From Emiliania huxleyi CCMP1516 (lineage: Eukaryota; Haptophyta; Isochrysidales; Noelaerhabdaceae), in NCBI RefSeq assembly GCF_000372725.1, contig NW_005201192.1:153942-217941 (forward strand): 64,000 nucleotides of DNA. Direction: 5' to 3'. Numbering within the stretch: the first letter of the stretch is position 1; each line of letters opens with the position of its first letter. Below are positions 9,613 to 21,000 of this stretch, piece by piece. The notes beneath the pieces are model-generated. The model did no database searches and was not told the origin of the DNA. It saw nothing but the letters and a program-made list of their open reading frames with translations. A program made the translations under genes and the position numbers.

Positions 9613-10941
9613 TCAAGGGGCCTCCTCGGCGGCGATCCGCTTGAGGCGCGGCGAGAGGAGCGATCCGACGAGGAGCTGCAGCGGGTGCTGCAGCAGCAGC
9701 GGCGTGCACAGCAGGCCGAGGTCGGGGCGGCCGGCGAAGACGACGCCGAGGAGCGGCATGCCGAGGGCGAGCGTCTTCTGCGTCGCCGTGAGCGTGAGCG
9801 TGATCCGCTGCTTGGCGCGCAGGCCCGCGAGGCCGCCGAGCTGCCACGCGAGCCAGAGGTGCGAGGCGTGCAGCCCGGCGACAAAGGCGAGCAGGCCGGC
9901 GAGCGTGGCGGGCGGCACGCCAAAGCCGCGCAAGAAGGTGTCGCAAAAGGTCGAGTAGACGATGAGCAGGAGGAGCGACTCGGAGCTGCGGGAGAGCAGC
10001 TTCCTCCTCCCCGCGAGCACGCCCGCCCCCTGCAGCGGAGGGCGGAGCAGCTGCCCGACGAGCAGCGGCAGCAGCACGCGCGTCGCGAGCTTCTGCAGCG
10101 TGTCGGCCGCAGAGAGCGCGCCGGCGGAGCCCACGAGCTTGAGGAGGAGGTACGGCGTGAGCAGCACGCCGAGCAGGTTGCCGAGCACCTGTTGACTCAT
10201 CGGTGCTGGCTCAACCTCACCAGCCGGAGCGCCACGCCGAGCACCGCTGCCGGCAGCACCGCGTTGAAGATGGCGACGGCCTCGTCGCCGCCGGACGAGC
10301 GCGAGAGGGCGACGCACATGTTGATGGTGGTGGGCAGCAGGCCCATCACGACCATGCCGTCGCGCAGCGCCGGCTGGAGCAGTCCGGCCGCGAGCAGCGC
10401 GTTGCACGAGAGCACGGTGGTGAGCGGGATGAGCAGCAGGTTGAAGCCCTGGATGAGCGCGTGCAGCCGCACCGAGACGGCCGCGCGTGCGAGCTCGCTC
10501 GTCGGCAGGTTGAGCCCCGAGAGCAGAAAGATGCCGCACGTCGCGCCCTGCCGTGCGAGAGAGAGGGAGCCGCGACGGTCAGCATCTGTGCCGTCGCGAG
10601 TGTGGCGCCGGAAGGTGATGGGGAGGTGCGGCAGTGCGCACCCACGCCACGGTCCGCTCAGGGCGCAGCGGGCCGCCGCGGCGACCGAGCGGTGGGTAAG
10701 CGGCCGCCAGCGCCACGGCCGTGACCACGCCCACCAGAAAGTAGCGGCGATCGAGGAAGCCGGCGACGGAGGAAGTGGCCGTCTTGAGCCGCTGCAGTGG
10801 CGTCGGCCGGCCGTCGGATGCGGCTGGCGATGTAGCGAGCAAGGGAGGCGGGGAGCGGAGGAGCACGGGTGGTGCGCGAGAGAGCGGCAGCGCCGGCGTG
10901 AAGGCCGCGGATGAGGCGGCGGCAACAGCGAGGACGATCAT
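9613..10941 (-). CDS. SBF/BASS-like sodium:organic-anion symporter, plastid-type leader, 3 exons
   Basis: A multi-span transporter of the bile-acid:sodium symporter superfamily, closest in style to SLC10A7/SBF-like proteins. Exon 1 runs from 10941 (MIVLAVAAASSAAFTPALPL) to near 10648: a hydrophobic signal stretch with an Ala-Ala-Phe motif suggests a bipartite plastid leader, and RYFLVGVVTAVALAAAYPP is the first helix. Exon 2 (about 10550-10260) has IFLLSGLNLPTSEL and GMVVMGLLPTTINMCVALS, typical of the family. A GT-AG intron at 10259-10189 (71 nt) rejoins IFNA to VLGNLLGVLLTPYLLLKL, as in relatives. Exon 3 (10188-9613) carries the remaining helices and ends KRIAAEEAP. Transported substrate is unknown; plastid location is inferred from the leader. 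Confidence 0.82.
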
Positions 10942-11010
10942 GGTGTGATGCGGGCAGAGCTCGAATGAAGAAAACTCTGTCTGCCGGCACGTTTTACCAA
11001 GCTGCAAACC

Positions 11011-11487
11011 CTATTCTCGCACTCCGGGCCCTGGGTTGGTTGGGTGGTCCCCCACTCTGCGCACTTCAGGCCTCCAGATGTTGGTTGGTTGGTCCCGCAC
11101 TCTCCGCACACCTTCTATTACACACATAACCAGACAGCCCCTCCCGACGGGGACGCCACCACCCTCGCCCAGGGATCTACAATGCAAACGGATCGGCTCA
11201 GTGCTGCTCACGATCAACTTGGCAACCTGAGCAAGAGCCACGCGATCGGCGGGATTGCAATCATCGCTCTGCAAGCTGCGCTCAAAGTGGCTACGAGGTG
11301 GCACGGGCTGCCGCTCGAGCGAGGCCTTTTTGCGCTGATCGAGTATGGCACTGATGTTTTTCACGTAGCTCCCGAGCGTGGTGCGGTCGGTGCTGCTGGT
11401 CAGTTCGCTGGCGAGCGAATGCGGCAGCGCAGCGCGCACGAACCGCCACGGGCTGCCGCGAGGCCCGGCGCGCGGTAGGCCGATCAC
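11011..11487 (-). CDS. unassigned open frame (possible fragment)
   Basis: 158 codons. The N-terminal half (LPHSLASELTSSTDRTTLGS, YVKNISAILDQRKK) has natural amino-acid composition; the C-terminal half runs into a GTTGGTTGG-rich direct repeat (11034-11092) and looks non-coding. It may be a gene remnant or one exon. No family recognised. Confidence 0.25.
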   Translation of the reverse strand: MIGLPRAGPRGSPWRFVRAALPHSLASELTSSTDRTTLGSYVKNISAILDQRKKASLERQPVPPRSHFERSLQSDDCNPADRVALAQVAKLIVSSTEPIRLHCRSLGEGGGVPVGRGCLVMCVIEGVRRVRDQPTNIWRPEVRRVGDHPTNPGPGVRE

Positions 11488-11730
11488 TGACCAGCATCAC
11501 AGCTGCTCGGTCATCTCCCAGCTCGGCATGGTCGTGCGTGACCACCGACGCTGTCGGCATTTCCCCGCTAGGGCCTAGGCGCTAGGCACCTGCTCTCGAA
11601 TGGACGCAAATCGCGCAAGCTGACTCTTCAGCGGGCGCAGCTCCTCCCCACACGTCGCGAGCGGACGGAGTAGGCGGACATCTACAAACTTAAGAAAACA
11701 ACAGTGACAGAGGTTTGTTATAATTCTATC

Positions 11731-11800
11731 CTTAAAATCCCTGTGTGGTGGCGGCGTGCCGTCCTCCCATCCCTCCCTTCGCTGTCTGTTTTCTTTCTTT
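11731..11800 (+). repeat. dispersed repeat R1, copy 1
   Basis: A ~70-bp sequence beginning CTTAAAATCCCTGTGTGGTG and ending in a TTTC-rich tail. Other copies are at 42438, 42613 and, inverted, 47434. Confidence 0.85.
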
Positions 11801-12002
11801 TTACAATTCTGATCTTTGCCAAAAGAAAAAAGAGCGGCTGCAACGACGGTGGCCTCATCACCCACCTCGGAGCGGTACGACTCGGGAGGCTGTCGCGCCT
11901 ATGACATTACAAAAGAAATAAAAATAAAGAAACTTCCTTCGGCGACCCACACCGATCGCCATCACTCTGCCGTCCGCGAGACGGTGCAGGCCCATCGGTG
12001 AG

Positions 12003-13273
12003 ATGATGAACGCTGCAGGCAGATCGCTGCTGCGGCGGCCGCAGACCGCTGCTGCGACGCTGTCTGGCTCGAGGAGGGCGCTCGCCACCGCGCCAAAGAT
12101 GAAGAGCTTCTCCATCTACCGCTGGAACCCCGACGAACCAAACTCAAAGCCGCACATGCAGGAGTACTCGATCAATATGAACGAGTGCGGCCCGATGGTG
12201 CTCGACGCGCTCATCAAGATCAAGAATGAGCTGGACCCGACGCTGACGTTCCGTCGCTCCTGCCGCGAGGGCATCTGCGGCTCGTGCGCGATGAACATCA
12301 ACGGCAGCAACACGCTCGCCTGCCTCTGCAAGATTGACACCAACCCCTCCACGGCCATCTACCCGCTGCCGCACATGTACGTCCTTAAGGACCTGGGTGC
12401 GCCCGCCGGGGCGCTGCCCCCCCTCCCCCCCAGTTTCGAGGAAGATTTCGCATACCTATGATCCTAATACGCATGAATCCTTAACAAATCAGGACGAACC
12501 CTACCTACAGGCNNNNNNNNNNNNNNNNNNNNNNNNNNNNNNNNNNNNNNNNNNNNNNNNNNNNNNNNNNNNNNNNNNNNNNNNNNNNNNNNNNNNNNNN
12601 NNNNNNNNNNNNCCCCCCCCCCCCCCCCCCCCCTGGCCCCCTGCACCGCCCTCCCACCCTTTGGGCGCGCCCGCGTGCTCAGAGGTGTTCCCGCGCCTCC
12701 CCTGCGCGCGCAGTGCCGGACCTGACGCACTTTTACGAGCAGCACAAGTCCGTGCAGCCCTACCTGATCAACGACGACATCACAGATGTCGAGCACTACC
12801 AGTCCAAGGAGGACCGCTCCAAGCTCGACGGCCTGTACGAGTGCGCCATTACACATATGCCCCCTGGGCCACCCCCCTGCTCCCCCTCCCGACGCGCGAC
12901 GTCGGCGCGTCGGGAAGCGCCTAGCCCCTGCCGCCCGCCTCGAGCGATCCCGGATCGAATCCCCGTGCACGGCCTCCCCCCCCCCCCCCACCCCCCTTGC
13001 AGGTGCGTGCTGTGTGCTTGCTGCACGACTTCCTGCCCGTCGTACTGGTGGAACACCGACAAGTACCTGGGCCCGGCGGTGCTGCTGCAGTCCTACCGGT
13101 GGCTCGCCGACTCGCGAGACACCATGAAGGCGGAGCGCCTCAAGTTCCTCGACGACGCCTTCAAGGTCTACCGCTGCCACACCATCATGAACTGCTCCAA
13201 GACCTGCCCTAAGCACCTCAACCCGGGCAAGGCGATCGCTCAGATCAAGCTCGAGATGGCCGCGTCGCACTAG
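12003..13273 (+). CDS. SDHB: succinate dehydrogenase iron-sulfur subunit, 3 exons
   Basis: Complex II iron-sulfur subunit, mitochondrial inner membrane. Exons 12003-12396, 12714-12840 and 13003-13273 join to 263 residues. A basic leader ([20 protein letters not shown]) gives mitochondrial targeting. The [2Fe-2S] ligands lie in [20 protein letters not shown], followed by a further Cys; the [4Fe-4S] ligands lie in [12 protein letters not shown] and the last cluster ligands in [17 protein letters not shown]. Both introns are GT-AG with GTGCG donors. The first splices KDL to [10 protein letters not shown] with no residue missing and contains a 100-N gap, so the gap does not damage the CDS. Start is 12003 or the adjacent ATG at 12006. 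Intron 2 holds a poly-C tract. Confidence 0.96.
12513..12612. other. assembly gap (100 N) in SDHB intron 1
   Basis: A run of exactly 100 N, a conventional unknown-length gap. The 3' edge is a poly-C run, a likely cause of assembly failure. Confidence 0.99.
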
Positions 13274-13836
13274 CCGCCCGCCACCCTCGTAGAACTGTGA
13301 TGATGTGGATCGTGTTGTGAAGGAAGAAAGCTCGCGGGGCCGTGCTCGAGCACGGCCCGTTTGCAGCGGCGCCCTTATCGGCTTGTCGCATGTGCGCTGT
13401 GCGGGCGGGGTTTTTGCCGGCTGTTGTTCAAAGGCACTGCGCAGCCTGTCGCACCTGCCTTTGATTCAAGAGCCGGAGGACGTACCGATTGCTCGGCTGG
13501 TGGAGTCAGAAGTCACGGTTGAGATGAAACGATTTTGCCGTAGGAAAGTTGCGGGGGGCGCTCTTCCTCTTGCGAAACTGCGAAAGAAAGAAAGAAAGAA
13601 AGAAAACAGACACGCCAAACGAGGGATGGGACGAGGACAAGGTCCCCACCTGCACGAGCAGGATTTTGGAAGGACGATCAGGGGGACAGGTGGGGCTCTC
13701 CTGCTCCTGACAAGGGACACGACAGGCTCGCAGCGCGGTGCGCGGTGGACTCCCACATCCACTGGCGGTCTCATCTCAGTGAAACTGCGACGGACCGTAG
13801 CGGCTCCCAGATTTTTTCTTCTTGTCAAGCCCAAGA
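13274..13836. other. intergenic with (GAAA)n and a diverged R1-like copy
   Basis: A (GAAA)n run at 13578-13606 is followed by AACAGACACGCCAAACGAGG and a GGGATGGGA motif, resembling the inverted R1 repeat at 47434. No gene seen. Confidence 0.5.
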
Positions 13837-14574
13837 ATGGTCGCACTGGGCATCTTTGGGCTTTGCGCCGCGCTCGTCCCCGCGCGGCCCGCTGCCAGCG
13901 GGGCGGTGCGCGCGCGCGGCGTCTTCGCGCCGCGGATGGCCGCCGGCGCCGCCGGCGTGCAGCAGATTGACGGCGTGCGGGTCGGCCCGCCTCCCGACCT
14001 GCCCTCGCTGCTGCTGAACAACCGGATCGTCTACGTTGGGGCGCCGCTGGTTCCGTCGGTGACGGAGCTGGTCGTGGCGCAGCTGCTCTTCCTCAACTAC
14101 GAGACGCGAGAGAAGCCCGTCTACATGTACATCAATTCGGTGGGCTCCGCGGGCGTCGCGTTTGAGACCGAGGCGTTTGCGATCGCTGACACGATGAACT
14201 ACGTGGGCCCCGAGATCGAGACGATCTGCATCGGCACAGCATTCGGCACGGCGGCGATGCTGCTCGCCAACGGTGTCAAGGGCAAGCGCGCCTGCCTGCC
14301 GAACGCCTCCATCATGCTCTCGCAGCCGCGCTCGCAGGCGCGTGGACAGGCGTCTGACATCAAGATCAAGGCGACCGAAGTGCTCAAGGCGCGCAACGCG
14401 ATCAACGAGCTGCTCGCGGAGAAGACGGGACAGCCGCTCGAGAAGATCACCGCCGACTCGATGCGCACAAAGTACCTCGAGCCCGACCAGGCCGTGTCGT
14501 ACGGGCTGATAGACAAGGTTCTGCGCTCGGAGAACGACCTGCCGCAGAAGCCAACGTTTCTCGGCCAGCTCTGA
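13837..14574 (+). CDS. clpR: ClpR, non-catalytic ClpP-like protease subunit (plastid)
   Basis: 245 residues, one exon. The ClpP fold is clear: YVGAPLVPSVTELVVAQLLF, EKPVYMYINSVGSAG, KGKRACLPNASIMLSQPRSQ, ARGQASDIKIKATEVL and YLEPDQAVSYGLIDKVL. The catalytic serine context of ClpP is replaced (ICIGTAFGTAAML has Gly where the nucleophile sits) and the catalytic His of the MIHQP motif is Ser (MLSQP), so this is a ClpR-type structural subunit of the plastid Clp core. The start at 13837 gives a signal-like MVALGIFGLCAALVPARPA followed by an Arg-rich stretch and GVFAPRM, compatible with bipartite plastid import. The Asp of the triad is irrelevant here because the other two residues are lost. Confidence 0.92.
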   Translation: MVALGIFGLCAALVPARPAASGAVRARGVFAPRMAAGAAGVQQIDGVRVGPPPDLPSLLLNNRIVYVGAPLVPSVTELVVAQLLFLNYETREKPVYMYINSVGSAGVAFETEAFAIADTMNYVGPEIETICIGTAFGTAAMLLANGVKGKRACLPNASIMLSQPRSQARGQASDIKIKATEVLKARNAINELLAEKTGQPLEKITADSMRTKYLEPDQAVSYGLIDKVLRSENDLPQKPTFLGQL

Positions 14575-15256
14575 GGCAGGGCTCGGGTGGGGCGAGCCGG
14601 CCTCGCGATGGAGTCGGCCTCGCGATGGATTGCAGTCGCGCAAACGAGCGAGGCGGCGGCCCAGCGCTTCGTTGACGGTGTCCGGTGTGCAACGACATCG
14701 TGCAGCGTGTGTGCACCGTGACGCTCGCGGCTCAGTGGTCAGTGCGAAGTGGAATTCGTTGGCCCCTTGTACTTATTGCATCTGATTGAAAACACGACGA
14801 TCCCTCAACGTGCCCTGCTCCACCTCCTCCTCCAGCCTCCACTGACCCCTGTGTGACCACACCCTGTGAGTAGCGCCCACTGTGTGCACACACTTCTCAC
14901 TTGTCCGCACCGCCCTGACCCACACCGCTGGCGAGAGCGGTCTGCTGTCCCTTCGGCCTTCGCGCGTGTTTTGCATTCTCTCTACAAACACGGATATCCC
15001 AGGCCGCAGTCCGCACGGTCTGGACTCCGTCTCGAAGCGTCGGACTCTGTCTCGGCTCTCGCTCCCACCGACAGTCATCGCAACAGAGAACAGACAACAG
15101 TCAGACGAGGTGCACGGCACAAGTCTGTCTCTGTCTCGCTCTATACTCTCACCCTCAACACAGCATGCGTTTCGTGCATGCGGCCATGCAGAAGGTTCAA
15201 CGTCCTCAGGTCCCAGAGGTCTGACTCATAGTCACACGAGCTGAGCGCTGCGGCGG
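14575..15256. other. intergenic, no supported gene
   Basis: A short direct repeat (CGGCCTCGCGATGGA) occurs at about 14598-14628. The remainder is shadow frames only. Confidence 0.4.
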
Positions 15257-17914
15257 CTAGCGGCCGCCCACGTTGAAGGGGTGCTGCTCGAGGAACACGG
15301 CGGGCAGCTGCGGCAGCGGCGCCTCGACTCGGGCCGGCGCAGGCTCGAGCTCAATGCCCATCTCTGCCTACCGGCAGGATCGCGGAAAGCTCAGGGAACG
15401 TTCGCGGCCAGCCTGAAACCCGATGCCCGTCGCTGCCGCCGCCGCCGCCTCCGCCTGAGCGGCCTCGCGCTGCGCTGCCTCCTTGGCGCGGTGCTCCTGC
15501 GAGGCGCGGAGAGTCGCGAGGCTTGCATCGAGACACCGCGTCCCGGCCCCTCCCCTTCTCTTCCGGCGCGCGAGGCGCTCTCGATCGTCTGCCGCGGCCG
15601 CGCGCGTCCCTCTGCCGCACTCTCGGCCGCACAGACTTACCGCGTCTCTCTGCCGCACTCTCTGCCGCACTCTCTGCCGCACTCTCTGGGATGCCTCGCC
15701 TTGAGCAGCCTCCGCTCCGCCTCCTCGCGCAGCTGCGTCGGCGACTTCGGCCGGAGCGCCTCGATCTGCGGCGTCGTGCCGAGCAAGTGGTTCGGCAGCG
15801 ACTGCGCAGGCTCGTCCTCGAAGCAGCGGCTCTCGTGGGACCCCTCAAAATGCCTTCGGGAGGGCGGAGACAAGGCTCCGAAGAGGGTCCGAGAGAGGAT
15901 AGCGGCTCTCGCGGTGCGTGTCGGACTGCCTCGCCCACTCCTCCACCTCGAGGCTCGACGAGGAGAGCCCCTTGCCCAGCGTCAGCCAGCCGCGCCGCAA
16001 GTTGTGGTCCTCGCCTACGGCCGTTCACAGCACACTCACTCACTGAGGAGCTCGAGTGGTCGAGTGAGGAAGCAGCCAAGCTGGTCGTCGCCTACGGGCG
16101 CAGGTCAGGACTCGGCGCACCGCTGCCGTCCCAGGGCAGGGCAGTGCGAGATATGGGAGGTATGGGGAGATATGCACCGCTGCCGTCCCAGGGCAGGGCA
16201 GTGCGAGATGCGAGCCAAGGGGAAGCGCAAGCGAGGGGGGAGGCGCAAGACGAGGAGAGGTGCCAAGGCGAGGGGGAGGCGCAGGCGAGGGGGTTCGGTG
16301 CAGGGGAAATGGGGGGGGGGAGGGGGGAGAGGGGCGGTGTGAGAAGGGGGCGGCGTCGCCGAAGAGCTCGAGCCGCCGCCGGCCATTGGAGAAGTGCTCG
16401 ATGATGGCGTAGAGCTCGGTCGGCTTCTCGGTGGAGCCGTACGGCGGCTCCTAGACTTGAGCTGGCTCGTCGTCACCCGTTAGAGCGGCCCCCCTCTCGG
16501 TGGACCCGCAAGGGGAGCTCCTACGGAGGAAAGCTCCGAGAGGCTTCCGGGGAGCCTCGCGGCGGCGGCTCCGCCGAGGTGGTTGGCGGCGGCGCCTCGC
16601 TCAGCATCACGTGAGATATGGGGAGATATGGGGAGATACGAGGAGATATGGGGAGATATGCGGAGATATGCGGAGATATGGGGAGATATGCGGCGCCTCG
16701 CTCAGCATCACGTCCGTGTCGACATTAGCGTGGATGATGTGCCTGACAGGGAGGTCGAGTCGACTCAACCGAGCTGCATGGGTGGGCGCCTGCCGACTCC
16801 GGGCTGATTGAGCTCGCTGAGCTGAATGTAGCGAGGGCGTGTGTGTCTGCCGGCGCCCGGGGGAGAGTGGGCGGCGGGGCGCGGGGAGGGTGCGGGTGCA
16901 GGGGGAGGGTGTGGGTGCGCGTGTCGGTGCGCCCGTCGTAGTTGCGGCGGACGGTGCCCTTGATGCCGACGAGGCAGTGCTCCTGCAGGGAGAGAAGGGA
17001 GGGGGAGGAGGGGAAGGGAGAAAAGGGAGAGGGAGAGAGGGGCGGGGTGAGGGCGGGCGAGGAGACGGGCGGCGGAAGAGGGCGGGCGGCGGAAGAGGGC
17101 GGGCGGGGGCGTGGCAGGCTCGCCGTGGTCGGCGTGACGACCGAGTCGGGCAGGAAGTGCGTGTTGCGGCCGGTCGCGCGGTTCGACTTGACCCACGAGA
17201 TGTCTTCACACCTGCCGACCCAGGAGATGTCTGAGATGTCACACCTGCAGGCTTGGCCCACAGGATGTCTTCACACCTGCCGACAGGTGCAAGGCGCAGT
17301 GCTCAGCGGTGCGTGACTGCCCGGCACGGCCTCGCGGGGTGAGAGAGGCGCTCGCGCCGGCGGAAGCCCCATTTGCGCAGGCAGGCGCGACCCCACTGCA
17401 AGGAGACGCCCGAGCCGCTCCAGAGGAAGCAGAACGAGGGCGTCTCGGTGATGGCCTCGATCCGCAGGTTCATCACCTCCTGCGGAGTCCACACCTCGTC
17501 TTCGTCGCCCTCCATGAGCGCGCCCGCGGCCGCCTTGCGGCGCCGGTACTCCTCCCACGGCGGGTCGATCAGCACGACGTCAAACTTCGTGCCCAGCTCC
17601 GTGAGGTCGAAGGTTCGCAGGTCGACCTGCCGGCACGCCGGCGGCGTCGCCCGCTCGGCGATGAGCGCGTCCTTGAGGTCGACCAGCTCCTTGAGCTTCG
17701 GGTACTCCTGAAAGCGCTCCTCGACATCCGAGTCGCGAATGAAGTTTGCTGGCCTCAAGCCGGTGTCGACAAAGTGCTGAGCGTAGTCGTTCTTGGCCCG
17801 ATCAAAGCGTCCGCCCCACCTCCCGCCTCCGCGGCCGCCTTTGCCGCGACCGCGACCGTAGGGCCCTGGCCTCGAGGAGGAGCCGTGCCCTTGTCGAGGA
17901 GACGGACCGCTCAT
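15257..17914 (-). CDS. METTL14: METTL14-type m6A RNA methyltransferase subunit, ~8 exons
   Basis: Partner of METTL3 in the mRNA N6-adenosine methylation complex, nuclear. Exon 1 (17914-17358) has an RGG-rich N-terminus, then NDYAQHFVDTGLRPANFIRD, DLRTFDLTELGTKFDVVLID and PPWEEYRRRK. Further exons carry GRACLRKWGFRR + CEDISWVKSNR (intron 17357-17212, GC-AG), NTHFLPDSVV, EHCLVGIKGTVRRNYDG, HIIHANVDTDVMLSE, EPPYGSTEKPTELYAIIEHF, GRRRLELFG, EDHNLRRGWLTLGKGL, HLLGTTPQIEALRPKSP and finally FLEQHPFNVGGR at the stop (15257). The order matches METTL14 from end to end. The motif is DPPW, whereas human METTL14 has EPPL. Several introns contain duplicated exon edges. Edges of internal exons are approximate. 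Confidence 0.88.
16117..16209. repeat. 36-bp direct duplication inside a METTL14 intron
   Basis: 16117-16152 and 16174-16209 are identical (GCACCGCTGCCGTCCCAGGG onward), separated by 21 bp of GGAGATAT-type repeat. Confidence 0.9.
16588..16713. repeat. 24-bp duplicated donor edge around a GAGATATGGGG array (METTL14)
   Basis: Copies 16588-16611 and 16690-16713 (GCGGCGCCTCGCTCAGCATC onward) flank about seven ~11-bp GAGATATGGGG units. On the gene strand the copies encode DVMLSEAP, the exon end before the intron. Confidence 0.9.
17186..17284. repeat. duplicated acceptor edge in METTL14 intron 1
   Basis: 17186-17219 and 17251-17284 are near-identical copies of the exon-2 start plus its acceptor. 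A third, shorter relative lies between them (17219-17250). Confidence 0.8.
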
Positions 17915-18069
17915 GTTGCCAACGACGTGCGAGCCGAGTGCTGCAGCGGCTGAGTCGGCAGTGCTCGGCTCGAGCGAGACAGGACGCCGCCCGCGCCGCG
18001 AACGTTTCTTTCATTTATGAAAAAGGTTTTCTTTCTTTGATAGTTGAGAAGCGAAATTTAAGAATTCTT
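17915..18069. other. short AT-rich spacer
   Basis: Promoter side of METTL14. The A/T-rich stretch at 18010-18065 is unlike its surroundings and ends exactly where the second element copy begins. Confidence 0.4.
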
Positions 18070-21000
18070 CATAGCGGGTCAGCAAGCCCTAAAACGGCGG
18101 GAGGGGTAGGGCTATATCGATAGAGCTAGAGGGCTCAACCACCCCTCCACCCCTCCACCCTCCACCCCTCCACCCTCCCGGAGCGAGAGGGGTCCGTCCT
18201 CGAGCCCTCCCACTTCCACCCCTCCGACCGGAGGGCTCGCCAGCCCACAGGGCTGGAGGGGTCCCCGTCGGATCGGCGTCGGGAGGGCTCCACAGGGTCC
18301 CATAGGGCTAGCGCGCTGGGAGGGTGGAGCGGTCCACCGGGGAGAGGGGTCAGGAGGGCTGGGCGAGGCGGGAGGGGTTGTGGGGTCCAGGAGGGCTCGC
18401 CGCCCCCCCGAGCTCGGGTGATAGGCAAGAGGGCTCGGGCGCCGGGAGGGCTCGGAGGGACGGTCGGACAAAGGGAGGATCTTCGTGGCGGGAGGGCTCG
18501 AGAGGGGTCGGAAGGGCCTCCGGGAGGGGTCGCAAAAAAAGAATGGCGCGGATCTTCCGAGAGTGCCCGCCACGAGGCCGAGAGGGCTAGAGGGGTGTGT
18601 AGGGCTGGAGGGCTGCAGGCCTGCTGAATCCGCCCATGGACGAGGATCAACCGGTGACGGCGCCCGTGATCGAGGGACTGGGGACGGCGAATGAGCTGGT
18701 CTCTGAGCTTCGGGACGGCGAGTCGCAGCCATCCGGGCCGAGCCCGCTGCCGAGCGGAGCGGAGGTTCCAGAGAAGCCGGGCCTCACGCAAGCAGTGGAG
18801 CAGGGCTGCTACGACGCGGTCCGTGAGGTCGTCCAGGATTTGATGATCAGCTTGACGGAACAGCTTTCAACGGAGGCTGTCGCCAAGGAGACGGAGGCGG
18901 CTTGGCAGCAGCTGGCTGATGACGGCGACGTGCTCGCCATGCAGTTCGCGCACATCGCAAGCGCTGTCCAAGGCGTGCCCATATCGGCGGTTGCGACCGT
19001 TGTGGAGGCGTCGGCCGAGGCGCTCTTGCGCGCCGTCAACATGGTTGTTTCCACCTCCGCCAATGGCGAGAAGCGCACTCCTTTCTCTGCCTTCTCGTCG
19101 TGCTATCGGTCTGTGGTTGCAGGGTGCGTCACACTCCACTCTCATTTCCTCACACACACACATTGCAGTCACTCGTAAGCATGTGACACAGGACCGGATC
19201 GGCCAAGTCTCTGATCTTCAAGGCGATCGCCCCGCAAGCCCTTGTCCCGAACGTCGTAGCCGAGGTTCTGCGGCCTGAGCACGGGCAGACGGAGGCGCCC
19301 GCCGCGCTCCGGGAGGCGATCAACTATCACCCGCGCGAGACAAACGGCGACCTCAAGGGCTTGATGACGGCCGGCACCGCCTCCTGTGCGCTTCTCATTG
19401 AGCACCACCCTTCCTCCCTCTTCGCCACCCACTCGTTGCTGCGTGCCTGCGCTCTTAGGCGTCATGAACAAGCTCGTCGCTCACCCAGATCTGTGGCGCC
19501 TCCTTATGTCCGTCCCTGAGGGCCAGGAGTGGGTTGCCAACATCGAAAAGTCGAGCTCGCCGGCCGAGCTCTCCGCCTGGACCAAGTTTTGGGACGCCGG
19601 CGAGGAGGTCGCCAAGGGCACCGGTGTCACCGACATCAAGCGCATGCACTTTATGATGTCGCTGCTGCTCATGACGCAGCACGAGTCGGTCTTGCGCATG
19701 GCTAAGATGGAGGACAAGAACAAGAACGGCCTCTTCGGCCGTTTCCTCATCACCTTCTACGAGAAGAACGCCTTCGACTTCTCCTCCATTCTCGGTGCCG
19801 ACTACAAGGACCTGCTGTCGGACGAGGGCAAGCAGAAAATGGCGCCGCTGATCGGCGCGCTCACGGAGCGGGCGATGAAGCTCCTCATGGCGGCGTGGGT
19901 TGCGGACGAGTTCCCGCCGCTCTCGGTCCTCTCAGCGTATCAGGAGCAGACGCGCGACACGGCTGCGCGGCGGGCCGAGGCGGCGGCTGCGCAGCGGGCC
20001 GAGGCGGCGGGCGAGGAGGGCGAGGAGGGCGAGGAGGCGGCGCAGGCCAGCGAGGAGGACGAGGAGCCGACCGCGTCGCAGCTCTCTGCGGCGGGGGCTG
20101 ACTACAGCGTCCTCAACTACGCGGACATCAACAATGGCACAGGCGTGCAGGGGGTGGACCGGGCGCCGCTCTCGGAGGAGGGGCAGGAGGAGGAGGGCGA
20201 GGACACCGTCCCCCCTCCGAGCCTCACCTCCTCCGGCCGGTCGTCGTTGGGCTCCTCGCGCCGCTCGTCGTTGGGCGCCGCCGACGGTGCGCCGCCGCCG
20301 CAGGAGTCGATGGAGATGCAGAGGAAGCGGTTCGCGACGGAGACATCGACCATGATGCCGGACGTTCCCGGTGGCGCGCACGCCCTCCTCGTCGCCGCAC
20401 TCGAGTGCTACGACAACGAGTACATGCGGCAGAGCAGCGGCCCCGACGGGCCAGGCAAGGCCGGCTACGTGGCCGCCGCAGGCAAGGGTGGCACACACAT
20501 GCTGCGCCGCTGCCCCACGTTGGCCCGTCTCCGCAAGGGCGCGGAGCTCCTTTCGATGCTTCAGGGCGTCCGCCGCATGCCTATCGTCGACTCCGACGGC
20601 GGCCCGCTCTTCCTCAAAAAGCTGATCGCGGCCATGCAGGAGCGCAAAGACCTCAAGCTCGGCTGCGACTATCTCGCCGGGGACCCCAACGGCGCTGGGC
20701 TTGTGGCCACCGTCGACCGGGCGTCCACGTACCTCGCCTTCATCACCGGGCAGTTGCTTCTCAAGTCGAGCTACGCCGCCGTGGTCGCGGGCAAGGACGT
20801 GCTGCCTCCGGTCGCCAACGTGCCGTCGGTCGTGGCCGTGCCGACGTCGGCAGCGGAGGCGGGCGGACAGGGGTCCGCCGGCCGGACGCCTGGCCCCGCC
20901 ACCGACATGCTGGGGCGCGCTCGCAAGATCATGGTCACCGACAGCTTTTTCGTCACGCCGAGCGAGTTGCCCAAGCACTGCACCCTCGAGCAGTTTCGCG

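Noticed and set aside
12945-12960. tRNA B-box-like GGATCGAATCC in SDHB intron 2
   Set aside because: No T-arm pairing, no A box at the right distance, no acceptor stem.
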